A stretch of DNA of 64,000 nt from Rotaria socialis (taxonomy: Eukaryota; Rotifera; Eurotatoria; Philodinida; Philodinidae), in NCBI GenBank assembly GCA_905331475.1, contig CAJNYU010000205.1, forward strand, positions 62,001 through 126,000, read 5' to 3'. Position 1 is the stretch's first letter, and each line of letters starts with the position of its first letter. The notes below the pieces were generated by a model. The model had not been told where the DNA came from, ran no database searches, and saw nothing but the letters and a program-made list of their open reading frames with translations. Of this stretch, positions 11,929 through 22,685 are shown piece by piece. The translations under genes and the position numbers were made by a program.

Positions 11929-12627
11929 TTATACGTGTGAGACATTATTAAATATATTTATTTCTTTTGAATTATTTATATCTGATCGATATTTCTCATT
12001 GTTAACTAATCGTCTAGATAGATTAGTAAATGATTTAAAACATATTTGTAATCGTGTCTGTGTAGAACAGGTATCAATAGGAGATAATTGTTCAATCGAT
12101 GGTGATGATTGAGTTAGATTACTCGAAGAAGTTAATGACCAATATCGAGTAGGAGATTGTCGACAAAAAGTTTCTTCTCCAACTGTATAAAACGATGTTT
12201 TTCTAGAGACCGATGTCCGCGAATCTAAACCTAAAAGCAAAAAAATGATCTAGGCCGAAATTAATTCGTTTGTACTTTGTGTATCTAGTTCATCCCAATC
12301 TTCTTTAAACGTATCTCTGAACAATGGTGGTTCACTAAATTCTAGTCGTGTAGTCATCTTTCTGTTCATAGGTTGTTTTCGTAGTTCGTAAGGAAGATAC
12401 TCTTGAATAAGTGGTGACATCGATTGTCGTGATAATGCAGAATTTATATTCTCATCAATTTGCTTTATAGATTTATCATCGATTTGTGTTGTTATTTCAC
12501 ACCATGGTCGTTTTCGTTTATAAATAAAGTTAATATATAGTCTATAGAATAGATAGACAAATCCACCGATGGCAATCAAAGAACAAAATACGATTAAAAC
12601 AATCCAACGAGCTTTGAATTTTTTCAT
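11929..12627 (-). CDS. single-pass membrane protein, unrecognised
   Basis: Two exons, 12627-12276 and 12230-11929, joined over a 45-nt intron, giving 217 residues. Without splicing the first exon would stop at 12250; the frame and splice sites favour the spliced form (...DTQ|SLDSRTSVSRK). Residues 8-31 are a hydrophobic helix (WIVLIVFCSLIAIGGFVYLFYRL) preceded by Lys and followed by KRKRPW. This suggests a short N-terminus and a ~180-residue Ser/Thr-rich tail on the cytoplasmic side. No domain is recognised. It starts only 55 bp downstream of the stop codon of the Ly6-type gene on the same strand, so the two could share transcription. Confidence 0.65.
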
Positions 12628-12681
12628 ATAAAAAAAATTAACTTTCCTTAGTTACCCATTCGTTTATTTTTTTGGAAAACT

Positions 12682-13169
12682 TTACATGCGAAATAAATAG
12701 TAATAGAAGAAAACAAAAAGACAAGCAGTTGCTGAAAATTTAGACATCGATATAGTATTTGTTCGATTACATGTCGATCCTGTACAACAATCAACATTAA
12801 GATAAGTAACACCAAATGCAAATGTTTCATTCGAACATGGACCACATTGTTTAAGAACATATGTATAGACAGTACCTAATTTTGCTGTTATTTTCTATAG
12901 AAGAAAAAAAATATCAACATTAAATAAAATTTGCTATTTCATTTTCTAAGATAAAACTCACCATGCATTGTGTTACCGATGAAGTGCATGTGACCGTATT
13001 TGTTTGACTATTAAAAGGTATTTCACAATTTTGACATTCATAGCAGTCAAAACAAGTAGCATAGTTCAATAGAGCTGCATATGAAGAAGAAAAATTAAAC
13101 ATAGTTTCATTATAAAGATTTAATTGAACAAAATGTACCGAAAAAAGTCGTTATTACCAACAATTTCAT
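12682..13169 (-). CDS. Ly6/uPAR-type (three-finger, LU domain) surface protein
   Basis: Three exons, 13169-13139, 13074-12962 and 12894-12682, giving 118 residues. The first exon encodes a clean signal peptide start (MKLLVITTFF, then ALLNYATC). The mature part has the LU pattern of cysteines: CFDCYECQNC near the N-terminus and the diagnostic end motif VDCCTGSTCN. After this comes a hydrophobic C-terminus (ACLFVFFYYYLFRM) that could be a GPI-attachment signal or a membrane anchor. Such proteins are cell-surface ligands, receptor modulators or complement regulators; the role here is unknown. Exon phases (1 and 0) are consistent. A degenerate paralogue lies immediately upstream at 13505-13871. 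Confidence 0.75.
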
Positions 13170-13504
13170 TGTTCGTAGATTCTGTTTTTATTCTTTCAAT
13201 GTAAATGTACAGTTTCAATGTTTTGTTTGTCTTTAGTTTTTAAAGCGAAAACAACGAATTAAACACAGAGCAAAAAAAAAACAGAGCCGATAGACTATTT
13301 ATTCAACATTAAAAAATTAATGCAAAACGAAGAAAAATATTAAAAAAAGAAAGAGGGAGAGAGAGAAAAGAAAAGCGAAACTATGTGTGCAATTCTTCAG
13401 CATTAAATGCTGACTGTTGTTAATCAATAAAATTTAAGAAAAGAAAAAGCAACACATGACGATGTCATGATCAACTGACTAAGACGATTGAAAGATATTG
13501 AATG

Positions 13505-13871
13505 TTAACCAATATTACAACGATCAGCATTACTGCAACATTTAACATCCATTCTTGAAAAACCAAAATAATAACTCTTTTCTGTACATGAATGATGCGC
13601 GTGCTTTACATACATAATTACCCATTGTTAGAATGTAAGCGAAGATTTTCTAGAAAATACAAAACAAAATTCAGAGAAGAAGAGAAATTTCGTTTTATTC
13701 TTTACCATACAAGGACACGGACATGTATTATTTGTGAATTCATTGTAATCAGCAGGCTCTGGGCTCCAAAACGAAGTCATTCTGATATTAAAAAGAAGAA
13801 AAAGACTCGATTTTGAATTGGATGTTATACCAATTTTGACAAACATAAAAGACAAGACCATTAGAATAGCC
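13505..13871 (-). pseudogene. broken Ly6/uPAR-type paralogue
   Basis: This stretch aligns exon by exon with the neighbouring intact Ly6-type gene. The segment from 13871 reads YSNGLVFYVCQN, matching the intact NYATCFDCYECQN, with the same acceptor phase. A middle segment ends in CPCPCM followed by GTAAAG, where the intact gene ends in TQCM before its donor. The last segment ends HSCTEKSYYFGF...DVKCCSNADRCNIG, carrying the CC...CN motif. However, the segments are not in one frame: two frame changes are needed, and some conserved cysteines are replaced. No signal-peptide exon is found. I read it as a decayed tandem duplicate, although unusual splicing cannot be excluded. Confidence 0.6.
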
Positions 13872-14077
13872 TAAAACATGTTAACTTATTGTGAGTATTC
13901 GACTGTTTATGCCACGAGACTTAGAAGCCAAAATTTTGCCGTACAGAAAATTAAAAAATCAAGTTTTCATTGTTTAAGTGTGGTATGAGAAAAATGTAAA
14001 AACAATGAATTACTTTTAAATAAAGTGAACAAGAGCAAATAGGTTCCGAAAAAGATATGCAACTAGCATGAGATGCC

Positions 14078-14506
14078 TAGTTCGAATTCGAATATAAATG
14101 GACAACCAACTGCATGGTATCAATTCGAAAATAAGTGATAGAAATAGATTTAGTTTTAGTTTAAGATGGAGTGAGTGTGGGTTAAGGGGGACTAATGTAA
14201 GTGGTAACTGTGGTGACGGTGCAAGTGAGGGGGTGGGTAGGAGGTATACCCAGAATGGGTGCGGGGAGGGGTACCCGGGGTACTTCAAATGTGATTGCGG
14301 ATGACGGGTATCGTAGAGGAATGCTCCAATGTGGATGCGGGTACCCGGGGTGGTGCCTGGGTTGTGTACCTTCGGATGTGGGTGTGGTTGTAGGGGTATA
14401 TATGTATTCATATGTTGCATATATCTGAAAATTAAACTAAAACTAAATCTATTCCTAGATTTAGTTTAACTTTTTCTTTTCTCCATTTATACTCGAACTC
14501 GAATTA
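14078..14506. mobile_element. TIR-bounded GT-rich element (MITE-like)
   Basis: Outer inverted repeats of about 25 bases flank the region: TAGTTCGAATTCGAATATAA... at 14078-14102 and its near complement at 14482-14506. A second, inner inverted pair is AGATTTAGTTTTAGTTTAA at about 14148-14166 and its exact complement at about 14433-14452. The interior plus strand is strongly G/T-rich and repetitive (variants of GGGTACCCGGGG and GTGGGTG). No transposase is encoded, so it would be non-autonomous. Open frames across it are low complexity and not genes. Confidence 0.6.
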
Positions 14507-15893
14507 GACAGCTACCTTATCGTTCGACGAAGAGATGTCGAAAAGTTTCATAAATAAAAGGAAATGGTTTATTTTTCAAACTCGATACATTTTGAAATAA
14601 TTATCAAGTCCGGAATTCTATACTAGATATGATATTCTTATGTGTCTGTCTATTTTTAAGATATGATTTTCGTGTCTTGAAAGTCAAGTAATTATATTCA
14701 TTCTAGTAACGAATAATGCATAGAAAATACACCATAACAAAAGAAGACGACAAAAATATTGATTAGAAATGTACGAGACCGAACAAAAATTTCTACACTC
14801 GAATGAATCTTTCATAGAAATATGAATTAATAAAATTATAAATACGTAGTAATGCAAATATTTATAAATACTCTTCCTAGAAAACAAAATGTAGCTATTG
14901 AATTTGAATAAGTATATTAGAATTCTAAATGTATTAATTATGATAGAGTTCACTTTGCAGATTTGACATAAAAAAATAATCAAGCCATAAAAGAAGTGTG
15001 TCATTCAGAGGGCCATTAGAACAATTTATAAAGTTTCGTTTTTTTTTTGAAAGATTGACTACAAATTCTAATTTAATTAAACAGCATGCAATTATCTTTA
15101 TTACATAGATAGCTACCAAAAATAGAATCAAGTTTGAATATTCATGTTGACTTTAGCATGTCGAACAGAGAGAGAAAAAGGTGACTATATATGCAAATTG
15201 CTCATTTATTCTTTATTCTACGAAGTCGTGCAATATTTTATTCTCCTGTTTTCTTTGCATGTCGATTTCATTATTCCTTTGCCTCGTATAATAAGCATCG
15301 ATGAGTACTCTTCAATTTTTCAGAAGATGTACATGCATCTATTCAATCGAGGCGCCATTTATCATATGCGCCATCACAGGGGGTTGTATGTAAGAAAAAA
15401 CGCCAATGATTGAAGAAATGTAGAACGAGTTAGCCTTTCTTCTTTTCTTGCCGATGTACTATAAGAAAAGCAAGATTGATGATAGTGAAACTGATAAATC
15501 TTCATAATTTCTATTGCCACTTTATTGATATTTTATTTTTCTGCAAGCGAAATCTATTTAGATTTAAGTGAGTAATTTGATCGGGGAAAGTAGAAGAGAA
15601 CTAGAATAGAGTCGACGAATCGTGCTGTAATACTAAATGATTAATGATGATGATGATGAGCACACTCGGAATTGGAAAAGAAAGAACGATGAGCACTCGT
15701 TATTTCTTAGGGAAATGCGAGAAAGAATGATAAGAAAAGAAAAGAAAAATAATTTCAGACTTGTTTTTAGATACGCCACTATTGTTCGCCTAAGAAAAGA
15801 ACACCCTAAGATTCTTTTCGATCAGCACCATTTTGCATCGTGCCTTCATTCATTCTATCACCATTATCATTGCCATTGATCAAATGTAATTAT
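14507..15893. other. intergenic, no gene seen
   Basis: About 1.4 kb of AT-rich DNA upstream of the Cys-loop receptor. Several short open frames exist on both strands but none has protein-like composition or splice context. A GATGATGAT stretch lies near 15644. The receptor promoter should be in the 3' part. Confidence 0.45.
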
Positions 15894-18800
15894 ATGAGTG
15901 AAACTCTTGTTTTATTATTTTTGCTTATGTTCATTATTTCCTGTGTCGGTAAGCAGTTTAGTTTTTTTTCGTTCTCTATTCCTGATTTTTACTGAATCTT
16001 ATGTAATCATCACATTAGAATGTACAACTGAGCAGCTTCTCATAAGAAAATTATTACAATATTATGAGCCAAGCGTAAGACCAGTTCTCAATGCTCAAGC
16101 TGTCGTTAATGTTTCATTTCGAATGGAAATTACGCAATTATTTGAGCTGGTAATATTTCATGTAAACTTGTTATTTTTTTCTCCATATTCGATTTTTGTA
16201 GGAAGAAAAAACACAAATATTAACAACCAATGTACGCATCGAACAAAAATGGAAAGATGAAAATCTCGGGTGGAATCAAACTGAATACGTAGGTGTTCGT
16301 GGCATACGTTTGCCGTCACATCGTATTTGGTTGCCGGATAGTTATATTTATAATGCAGCATTTGATATTTCAAGTGAAACACCAACGCAAGGCGTTGTGA
16401 ATGGTACGATGGAATCGATTTATTTAAATTTTTGTTCTTAAAAATCTTTTGTTTTTAAATTATTTAGGTCCTTATGTTATGGTTTATCACACAGGTGAAG
16501 TTGTATTTCCTGTTTTAATGAAATTGCATACAACATGCAAAGTCAACATACAATATTTTCCATTCGATCGGCAAATATGTGGACTAAAATTTGCCTCATG
16601 GATATATGATATATCATCGGTTAAATATGATATTATACCAAATACAAATGATCAACAGCAATCGGAAAGTATACGAAATAGTGGCTGGGCTATACTTGAT
16701 GTTAAACAGGGTCTTATATGGAGGTAAACAATCGAATGTATGGAATTGTTTCAATTGAAAATTTTTATTTTTAGAGCAAAGAATAATAAAACATATACAG
16801 AACTAGTTTATGGTGTTCATATTCGCCGGCGGCCGTTGTATTATATTTTCAATGTGATAATTCCATGTGCCATGCTGTCATGTTTGACGTGTATGTCGTT
16901 TTGGTTAGTGAACAATTTTTCTTTCTAAAGGTTCAATAAAATACTTGATTTCAATTCTTTCCTGTTCAACAGGTTACCGACATCATCAGGTGAAAAAGTA
17001 ACACTTGGCTTGACTTGTTTTGTTGCATTTTCTGTTTTCATGCTTATGGTGGCTGAAAAAGTTCCTGCTACATCAGATACAGTACCTATTATAGGTAAAT
17101 TCTATTTCGTAATGAATCACAAAACTGACTTTCTCTCTGTCTGTTTTCCCAGGTATCTATTTGACTATTGTTATGAGTTTAACAGTAAGTTTGTGGATAA
17201 AATTAATTTCTAATTGAATACTAAACGATTATTTTTAACAGTCAATATCTGTAATAATGGCTGTAATTGTTGCTAATCTTTACCAACAAGCAGCAATGTG
17301 TACATCTGACAAACATCGTGCACCGGCATGGTTAACTAAAGTTGCACTGATCTATCTACCATCAATTTTTCGTATGAAAGACAAGGTTAAAACTGTGCTT
17401 AATCAAAAAGTAAGAACGTGTAGACGAAAGTCGTCTGATAGAGATAATAGATAAGTAAGAGACTCTGACGCATAGGGACTTTTTTTTTATTGCTCTAACG
17501 TTTAAATCAAGAGAAAGCAAAATCACGAGTTATTGAAGCGTGAAGTAAGTGTCAATTAAATCATGTTTTCTTAATCGCATTTGTGTTTGTCTCGGCGTCT
17601 TTCGTTTGTGAAAGAGAAGTGTTTAATAATTGAAAAATAAAAATGCGCGCAAACGTAAGAATCTTGAGAAACTCTTCGTGGGAAAATTGGGGCGCCTATG
17701 GTTTTGTCTTCGGATTTTTCTTGGTATTGATTGGCATTTTGACACAAGTTTTTGAATTTCCGCGTGTCTACAATGGTGCGACAAATGTAAATTTAAATGG
17801 TACTATTTACGTGGGTCTTTATAACATGACAAATTATTATAATCATTTTTGGCCATGGACATATCCGGCTAGTCTATTCGGTCTTTTCACATTTATAACT
17901 GGCATAATCGGTCTGCTAGCTGGCATGCGAGGAACTTATACAGCAATCTATGGATTTTTTACCATGAGTGTTATATCAGCATTATTTGCTATTTATTTAA
18001 TTATTTATTTTGCGTTTATTATTTCATTCTATCGATCGAATGGTTGGGATAAACCAAGTAATCGTACACACGCTGAATCGGTTTCCTATAGTCTTGCTAG
18101 TACACAATTAGCAGTGGCATTAGTTAATGCAATCGTTAGCATATTATCAGCTATAGTGACGGGTCGAGCAATTGCACTTTGTGTTGACAAAGGTGTTAAG
18201 GAACAAGATATGATAATAACATATTCAGCACGATCACCATTGCCTCCTAGGGCTTATTAAAATCTACATAAACTTGAAAGATTACTATATTTACATGAAA
18301 ATATATTCTATTTTTAATCTATTTAAACAAATCGAATGTAGAGAATAAAACTATTTCTTCTTGTTTTTCATATTTTGCAATCGTTAGTTTATCAATCGAT
18401 AACAGGTGACACAGAATGACAGTTATTTTTGCATTAAATCATAATAAGATGAAAGATATTAGTACTTAATTGGCACGTTTAAATCGATGAACATTTTACT
18501 GTAGCTCATCATTTAATTGTTTTATTTATTTACAGGAAAAGTCGCCGACATCCTATGGTCTATCATGTGAACCAAGTATATTGCCATCATCGACAAATCA
18601 AAATGAAGTTGATACAAATTATGAAAATATTATTGAAAGTTTACTTCTACAACAAGTATTATTATATACACAGGAACGATGTCAAGCAACATACTTGACT
18701 AGTTCGAATCCAACATTCAAAACAACTAATTCTAAGTGGGAACAACAAAACCAAAATAAATTATTTAAAAATTCGAATGATGAAAAGTTGGTGTTAACCT

Positions 18801-19162
18801 CATCGATACGTAGAAAAACTCATAAAAAACCAAGATTCTCTCCTAGTGAACCAGACAATAAGAATTCAAGTAGTTTAATTGAAAGTATTCTTTATTATTA
18901 TAGACAACAGAAAGATCAGTATACAAGTTTTGATCGAAATCTAATCGAACTTCTTGTTAAAAGAAATAGTGAAAGAAATACGGGTTCAACGTCAACAAGT
19001 AGCACATTTTATTTTCGTCTGCAATGGCTTGCTATTGGTCTGGTTGTTGATCGTTTATTCTTTTATATTTACTTTACAGCGACATTTGTTTCCTATGCAG
19101 TTACACTATGGCTTATTCCCTATGCTCGTGCAGATTTAACGATTGATATTCATTCGTTGTAG
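15894..19162 (+). CDS. Cys-loop ligand-gated ion channel, nicotinic acetylcholine receptor-like subunit
   Basis: Nine exons: 15894-15948, 16019-16149, 16202-16403, 16468-16723, 16775-16903, 16973-17094, 17153-17184, 17242-17409 and 18536-19162; 573 residues. Signal peptide about 1-18. The ligand-binding domain has IEQKWKDENLGWN and RIWLPDSYIYN. The Cys-loop is C153-x13-C167 containing FPFD. TM1 contains YYIFNVIIPCAMLSCL. TM2 follows GEKVTLGLT, the cation-channel pattern; TM3 contains IYLTIVMSLTSISVIMAVIVAN. The intracellular loop is long, and TM4 near the C-terminus is WLAIGLVVDRLFFYIYF. No vicinal Cys pair is seen in loop C, so it resembles a non-alpha subunit. The last intron (17410-18535) is 1.1 kb, about 20 times the others, and contains another gene. 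If that intron is read through, the frame stops at 17457 without TM4. Confidence 0.9.
17643..18260 (+). CDS. four-pass membrane protein nested in the receptor's last intron
   Basis: Intronless, 205 residues. Four hydrophobic segments are visible: about 20-38 (YGFVFGFFLVLIGILTQVF), 78-97 (PASLFGLFTFITGIIGLLAG), 104-130 and 158-178 (AVALVNAIVSILSAIVTGRA). The first extracellular loop carries two N-glycosylation sites (NGT, NMT); a third (NRT) lies between TM3 and TM4. Tail and topology resemble claudin/PMP22/tetraspan-like proteins, but no family signature is certain. It lies wholly within intron 8 of the receptor, on the same strand. AATAAA occurs about 80 bp after its stop (near 18345), so it may have its own polyadenylation site. 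The start is the first ATG of the frame. Confidence 0.75.
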   Translation: MRANVRILRNSSWENWGAYGFVFGFFLVLIGILTQVFEFPRVYNGATNVNLNGTIYVGLYNMTNYYNHFWPWTYPASLFGLFTFITGIIGLLAGMRGTYTAIYGFFTMSVISALFAIYLIIYFAFIISFYRSNGWDKPSNRTHAESVSYSLASTQLAVALVNAIVSILSAIVTGRAIALCVDKGVKEQDMIITYSARSPLPPRAY

Positions 19163-19562
19163 TTGAGCATTAAAATAAATAAACTTATGAATCATCAATT
19201 TTTATCAAAGAATGGTTCACATAAATGAAAGATTTCAATCAAGTCATTTCCTAATGTGTTTATTCAAGTTGAATACAATAAAATCAATCTGTACTTTCAA
19301 TACAAAACTAATATAAAAAAAATGTGTTGATACAGCATTTTTTGTTTTGCTAAACAAAAACTTAATAAAATCATGGCCTTCTCATTTTGAACTTAAAGAT
19401 TAATCAAATACTAAATGAAAAGGATAGCATGATATTGAAAATTGCTTGATTAACAAAGACACAAAAGACAAACAAGATAGCCTGATCACCGGTTCCATGC
19501 AAAAGGCGGTGGGAAAAAATAGGAGAAAAAGGAACAAATTGCTTATGAACATTTTGTTCTAT
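19163..19562. other. convergent intergenic gap
   Basis: About 400 bases between the stops of the receptor (+) and TMEM68 (-). AATAAA motifs just after the receptor stop and near 19278 could serve its 3' end. Nothing else is seen. Confidence 0.5.
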
Positions 19563-21072
19563 TTACTCCTTCTTTGTTTCCGTTCGTTTCTTTGAAAAGC
19601 AACTTAGTCGTTCCAAAATAGCTTGTGTTATGCTACCGGGACGACGCTGATGATTTTCTATCAATAGTTCGATTTCTTTTTTAACCTTAAAAAAAACACG
19701 AATTAATTTAAGAATATTTTACAAAATTCACATTTACTTGACCAGCAAGAACTTCTGCTGTTATGTCGGGATCATATGGAATAGGTTTTCCAAGATAAGT
19801 ACTAAACAAAAAAAAGAATATTTCACAGGGGCAAACATCTAATGTATATTTACATCATTTTAACTGGGAACATTCCGTATAGTGGAACAATTGGTAATCG
19901 AGTTTTTTCATAAATATATCTTAGAAAACCTAATTAAAAATGAACATGATGTTGTCTTTCGTTTCATTCGGACCTTTAAAAACATTGACTTACGACGACC
20001 AAACTTCATAGAACGTACAGCTTCTCGACAATTCTTGGTAAACATTGGAATAATGGTCTAAAAATGAGAAATAAATATTTAGCTTAAATAAATTTTTCTA
20101 TTCACAGCTTGAGATTCAATGGCAATTTTAGCAAAGCCGCGCCTTTGTTTCCATATTAATCTATAATTATGATCACTGAAAAGTGCTTCTCGTACACCAC
20201 CTTAAAGAAAACCAAAAATTAAAAATTAATTTTAGCTCTTTGGAATATTCTATATTACCAGGTGAAATAGCAAGCACATGACCTTCGTCAAGCATTGACT
20301 TGCATACGGCTGATGTTGACGGTTGAATTTCTAATGCTTCAATAAGAGTTCCTAGGCCTTAAAAGAATCAATTAATTAATTAAAAAAATGCAGTTCTCTT
20401 GATAATTAAAATTCATACCGGGTATTTTAAATACAAATTTATCAGCAACAACACGTACACGTCGATTACGATAAAGCCATACTTTAGCAAATAAATAATA
20501 GAAATCAATTGGCAATGCTGCGTGATAGAAAACAATAAGCACTGGTCCTTTTGTGGGAATATTTTCTAGTCCTTCAACTTCGTAACCTATAGATTAACAT
20601 TAAGAAAAATAATTTTAAAATGATTAATCATGATTTTTAACAATCCAAAAAAGCCTTTCTTTTAGAACCAATATTAATATTTTAGTACTTCGCTCACCAT
20701 GCCATATAGTTGCTTGTAATTCCCATAGGATAGCCAAAGTTTTCACTGCCCCATTCCAAATATCATTCGAGTATGCAGTCTTTCAAATGAAAACTCATTT
20801 GATTTCATTCATCGATAGAAAAACTCACCTACTTTTAACCGATTCCAATGTTTGTAAACCAAACAGAATAGTGATGAGCCATATACAAATAAAAGTATTG
20901 TGGACGGTAAAAGAAATAATGTTAATAATAAGAAGCAAAGTGGCTTAAATAGAGCCCATAGCCATGCCAAATAGATTAAATCGAAATTCGATTGTTCAAG
21001 CGATGTTGAAATGTAGTCAACTATTTGATTATATACCATATTTAAGAGTTTTTTCCTCGACTTTGCATACAA
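19563..21072 (-). CDS. TMEM68: TMEM68-type acyltransferase (DGAT-independent triacylglycerol synthesis)
   Basis: Nine exons: 21072-20833, 20779-20698, 20586-20419, 20357-20259, 20200-20106, 20057-19994, 19929-19854, 19801-19738 and 19685-19563; 336 residues. An internal ATG at 21039 would give 325, closer to the human length of 324. An N-terminal hydrophobic region contains LCFLLLTLFLLPSTILLFVY. The acyltransferase core follows: WHGYEVEGLENIP, then the catalytic YHAALPID (H129...D135), VVADKFVFKIPGLG, AISPGGVREALFSD, RRGFAKIAIE, PIIPMFTKN-like and PVKMITYLGKPIPYDP. All blocks match vertebrate TMEM68/DIESL, an ER acyltransferase that makes triacylglycerol. Most introns are short. Active-site residues are intact. 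Confidence 0.93.
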
Positions 21073-22685
21073 GAAATAAAATTTATGTGTTGACTTAACC
21101 TAGAATCGGTCAAACAATGATTAGAAAAGCAAACGAGACACATGCAATAAAGAGATAATTGAATAGATAAGAATCTAAAATTTTAAAGTAAATAATAATA
21201 ATAAATTCAGAGAAAAGGTACTCTCTAGACAAATCTTTGATTTCATCTAATATCTATTATGAACACGAGATTTATTTTTTATTCGAGTAAAAAATGTTAA
21301 ACGTTCATAATTATATACACAGAAAATCATTCTGAATTGTTTACATCAAACAAATTGTAATTTGACCTCAGTTTTCGCATGAAACGTGTCCGATAGATAA
21401 GTCCTATCTTAATAGTTCTATAATGACAAACATATTTACCTGCTTGTATCTGCTTTTGATTTCAGTGAACCATCGGATGAAAATATTTCTATGATAATTG
21501 TTTTCATGGCGTCAGAACAAAATTTTCAATTTATTATTTGTCATCATATTGAAATAGATCTTCATTGATGTTATTTAATCCGTCAACACTAATCGTGATT
21601 CTCTAATTTTTAACATTACTAAACAGTTGCTTGTGAAAAGAAAACATCTGCCGACAAGTTTACACATTGTTTTCTATTAGTAAAAGTAAATTGACATCAG
21701 ACGCCTCGTTGTCAATTTTGTTTTCTTCATCTTAATTGTATAACCATATAGTTCAACTCATTTATGAATATAGTATTATTGTAAATGTTGATGATAGTGC
21801 TATGGTTATTATGAATTTTTTGATTAGATCAAGCGAAAAGGTCAAAAATAGCGTCATGACTCTTTCAGTCTACTGCAAAACATTGTTTTTTTTGACTCAA
21901 ATCTGGCAAAAATAGATTACGAGTATTTAGAATCTTGAAAAACTATCTTCCCAAAGATTCTTATAGATATTTTCTCGATTTAAAAACTTCCCAATAGGAA
22001 TCTCTTCCTATAGTGTTTTTCCCGAAGATTGATACAGATTAGTTAATTGGTCCGAGAAGTCTTTTTAAGACTATACTACATAATCTATTGTTTATAATTC
22101 CCTATAGTCAATCTCATTTTACTAAATCCTATGAGATTTTGTCAAATGACAAAGAAACTCGCTCAGAGTTAGAATATAATTCAATAATAGAATCATTCAT
22201 TCTGGATTCGCTGAACATTTTTCAAGCTGCTTCTTACGGTTCAGCTGTTCAGAAGGCATTGCATTTATTTTGAGAGTGTGGTTGTTAATTCTCTTCACGT
22301 CAGATTGTTTGTCTAGTGATGTATGTCCTTCCGATTATTCTATGGTTCTCTATTTACTTTTTGCACTTGTGATTTATTCTATTTGTACCGTTTTTCATGT
22401 ACTCTTCGTTGAGTCATATATGACATTTACTTTTCATTCTATCTCTTTCTTGGACACCCACATGAAACACTTATTATTATGGTGAATTGAAATGCAGCAT
22501 TATATTACCTGAAAGAATAAAGTTTATAAAAATTATTTAAAAAAAACTAGAAAAAATAAAGATAAATCTTTATTAATAAATATTTCACACACCGGACAGA
22601 ATGACCAGAAGAAAACAAAAATAAAGAATAGAAATCTGGAAACAATATGATCACGAGGAAATTACAAACGAAATGAAACCAAATA
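21073..22685. other. intergenic, no gene seen
   Basis: About 1.6 kb between two minus-strand genes: the start of TMEM68 and the stop of TTC39. Open frames at 22088-22485 (+) are short and hydrophobic or low complexity. They have no start context or homology I recognise. AATAAA motifs on the minus strand near 22560-22575 may serve the 3' end of TTC39. Confidence 0.45.

Noticed and set aside
13592-13816. Plus-strand Arg/Lys-rich frame
   Set aside because: It is the antisense shadow of the broken Ly6-type copy.
14016-14428. Open frames on both strands across the GT-rich core (Pro/His-rich and Gly/Val-rich)
   Set aside because: They are translations of a repetitive, compositionally biased element bounded by inverted repeats, and no frame is favoured.
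15637-15879. 80-residue charged frame beginning MINDDDDEHTRN
   Set aside because: A GATGAT repeat and purine-rich DNA create it, and it has no splice partner with the receptor gene downstream.
22270-22485. Frame containing SDCLSSDVCPSD, reminiscent of translated sequencing-adapter artefacts, and CTTCCGATT in the DNA
   Set aside because: Only about 10 bases agree with a common adapter end and the flanks are ordinary AT-rich sequence, so coincidence is more likely than contamination.
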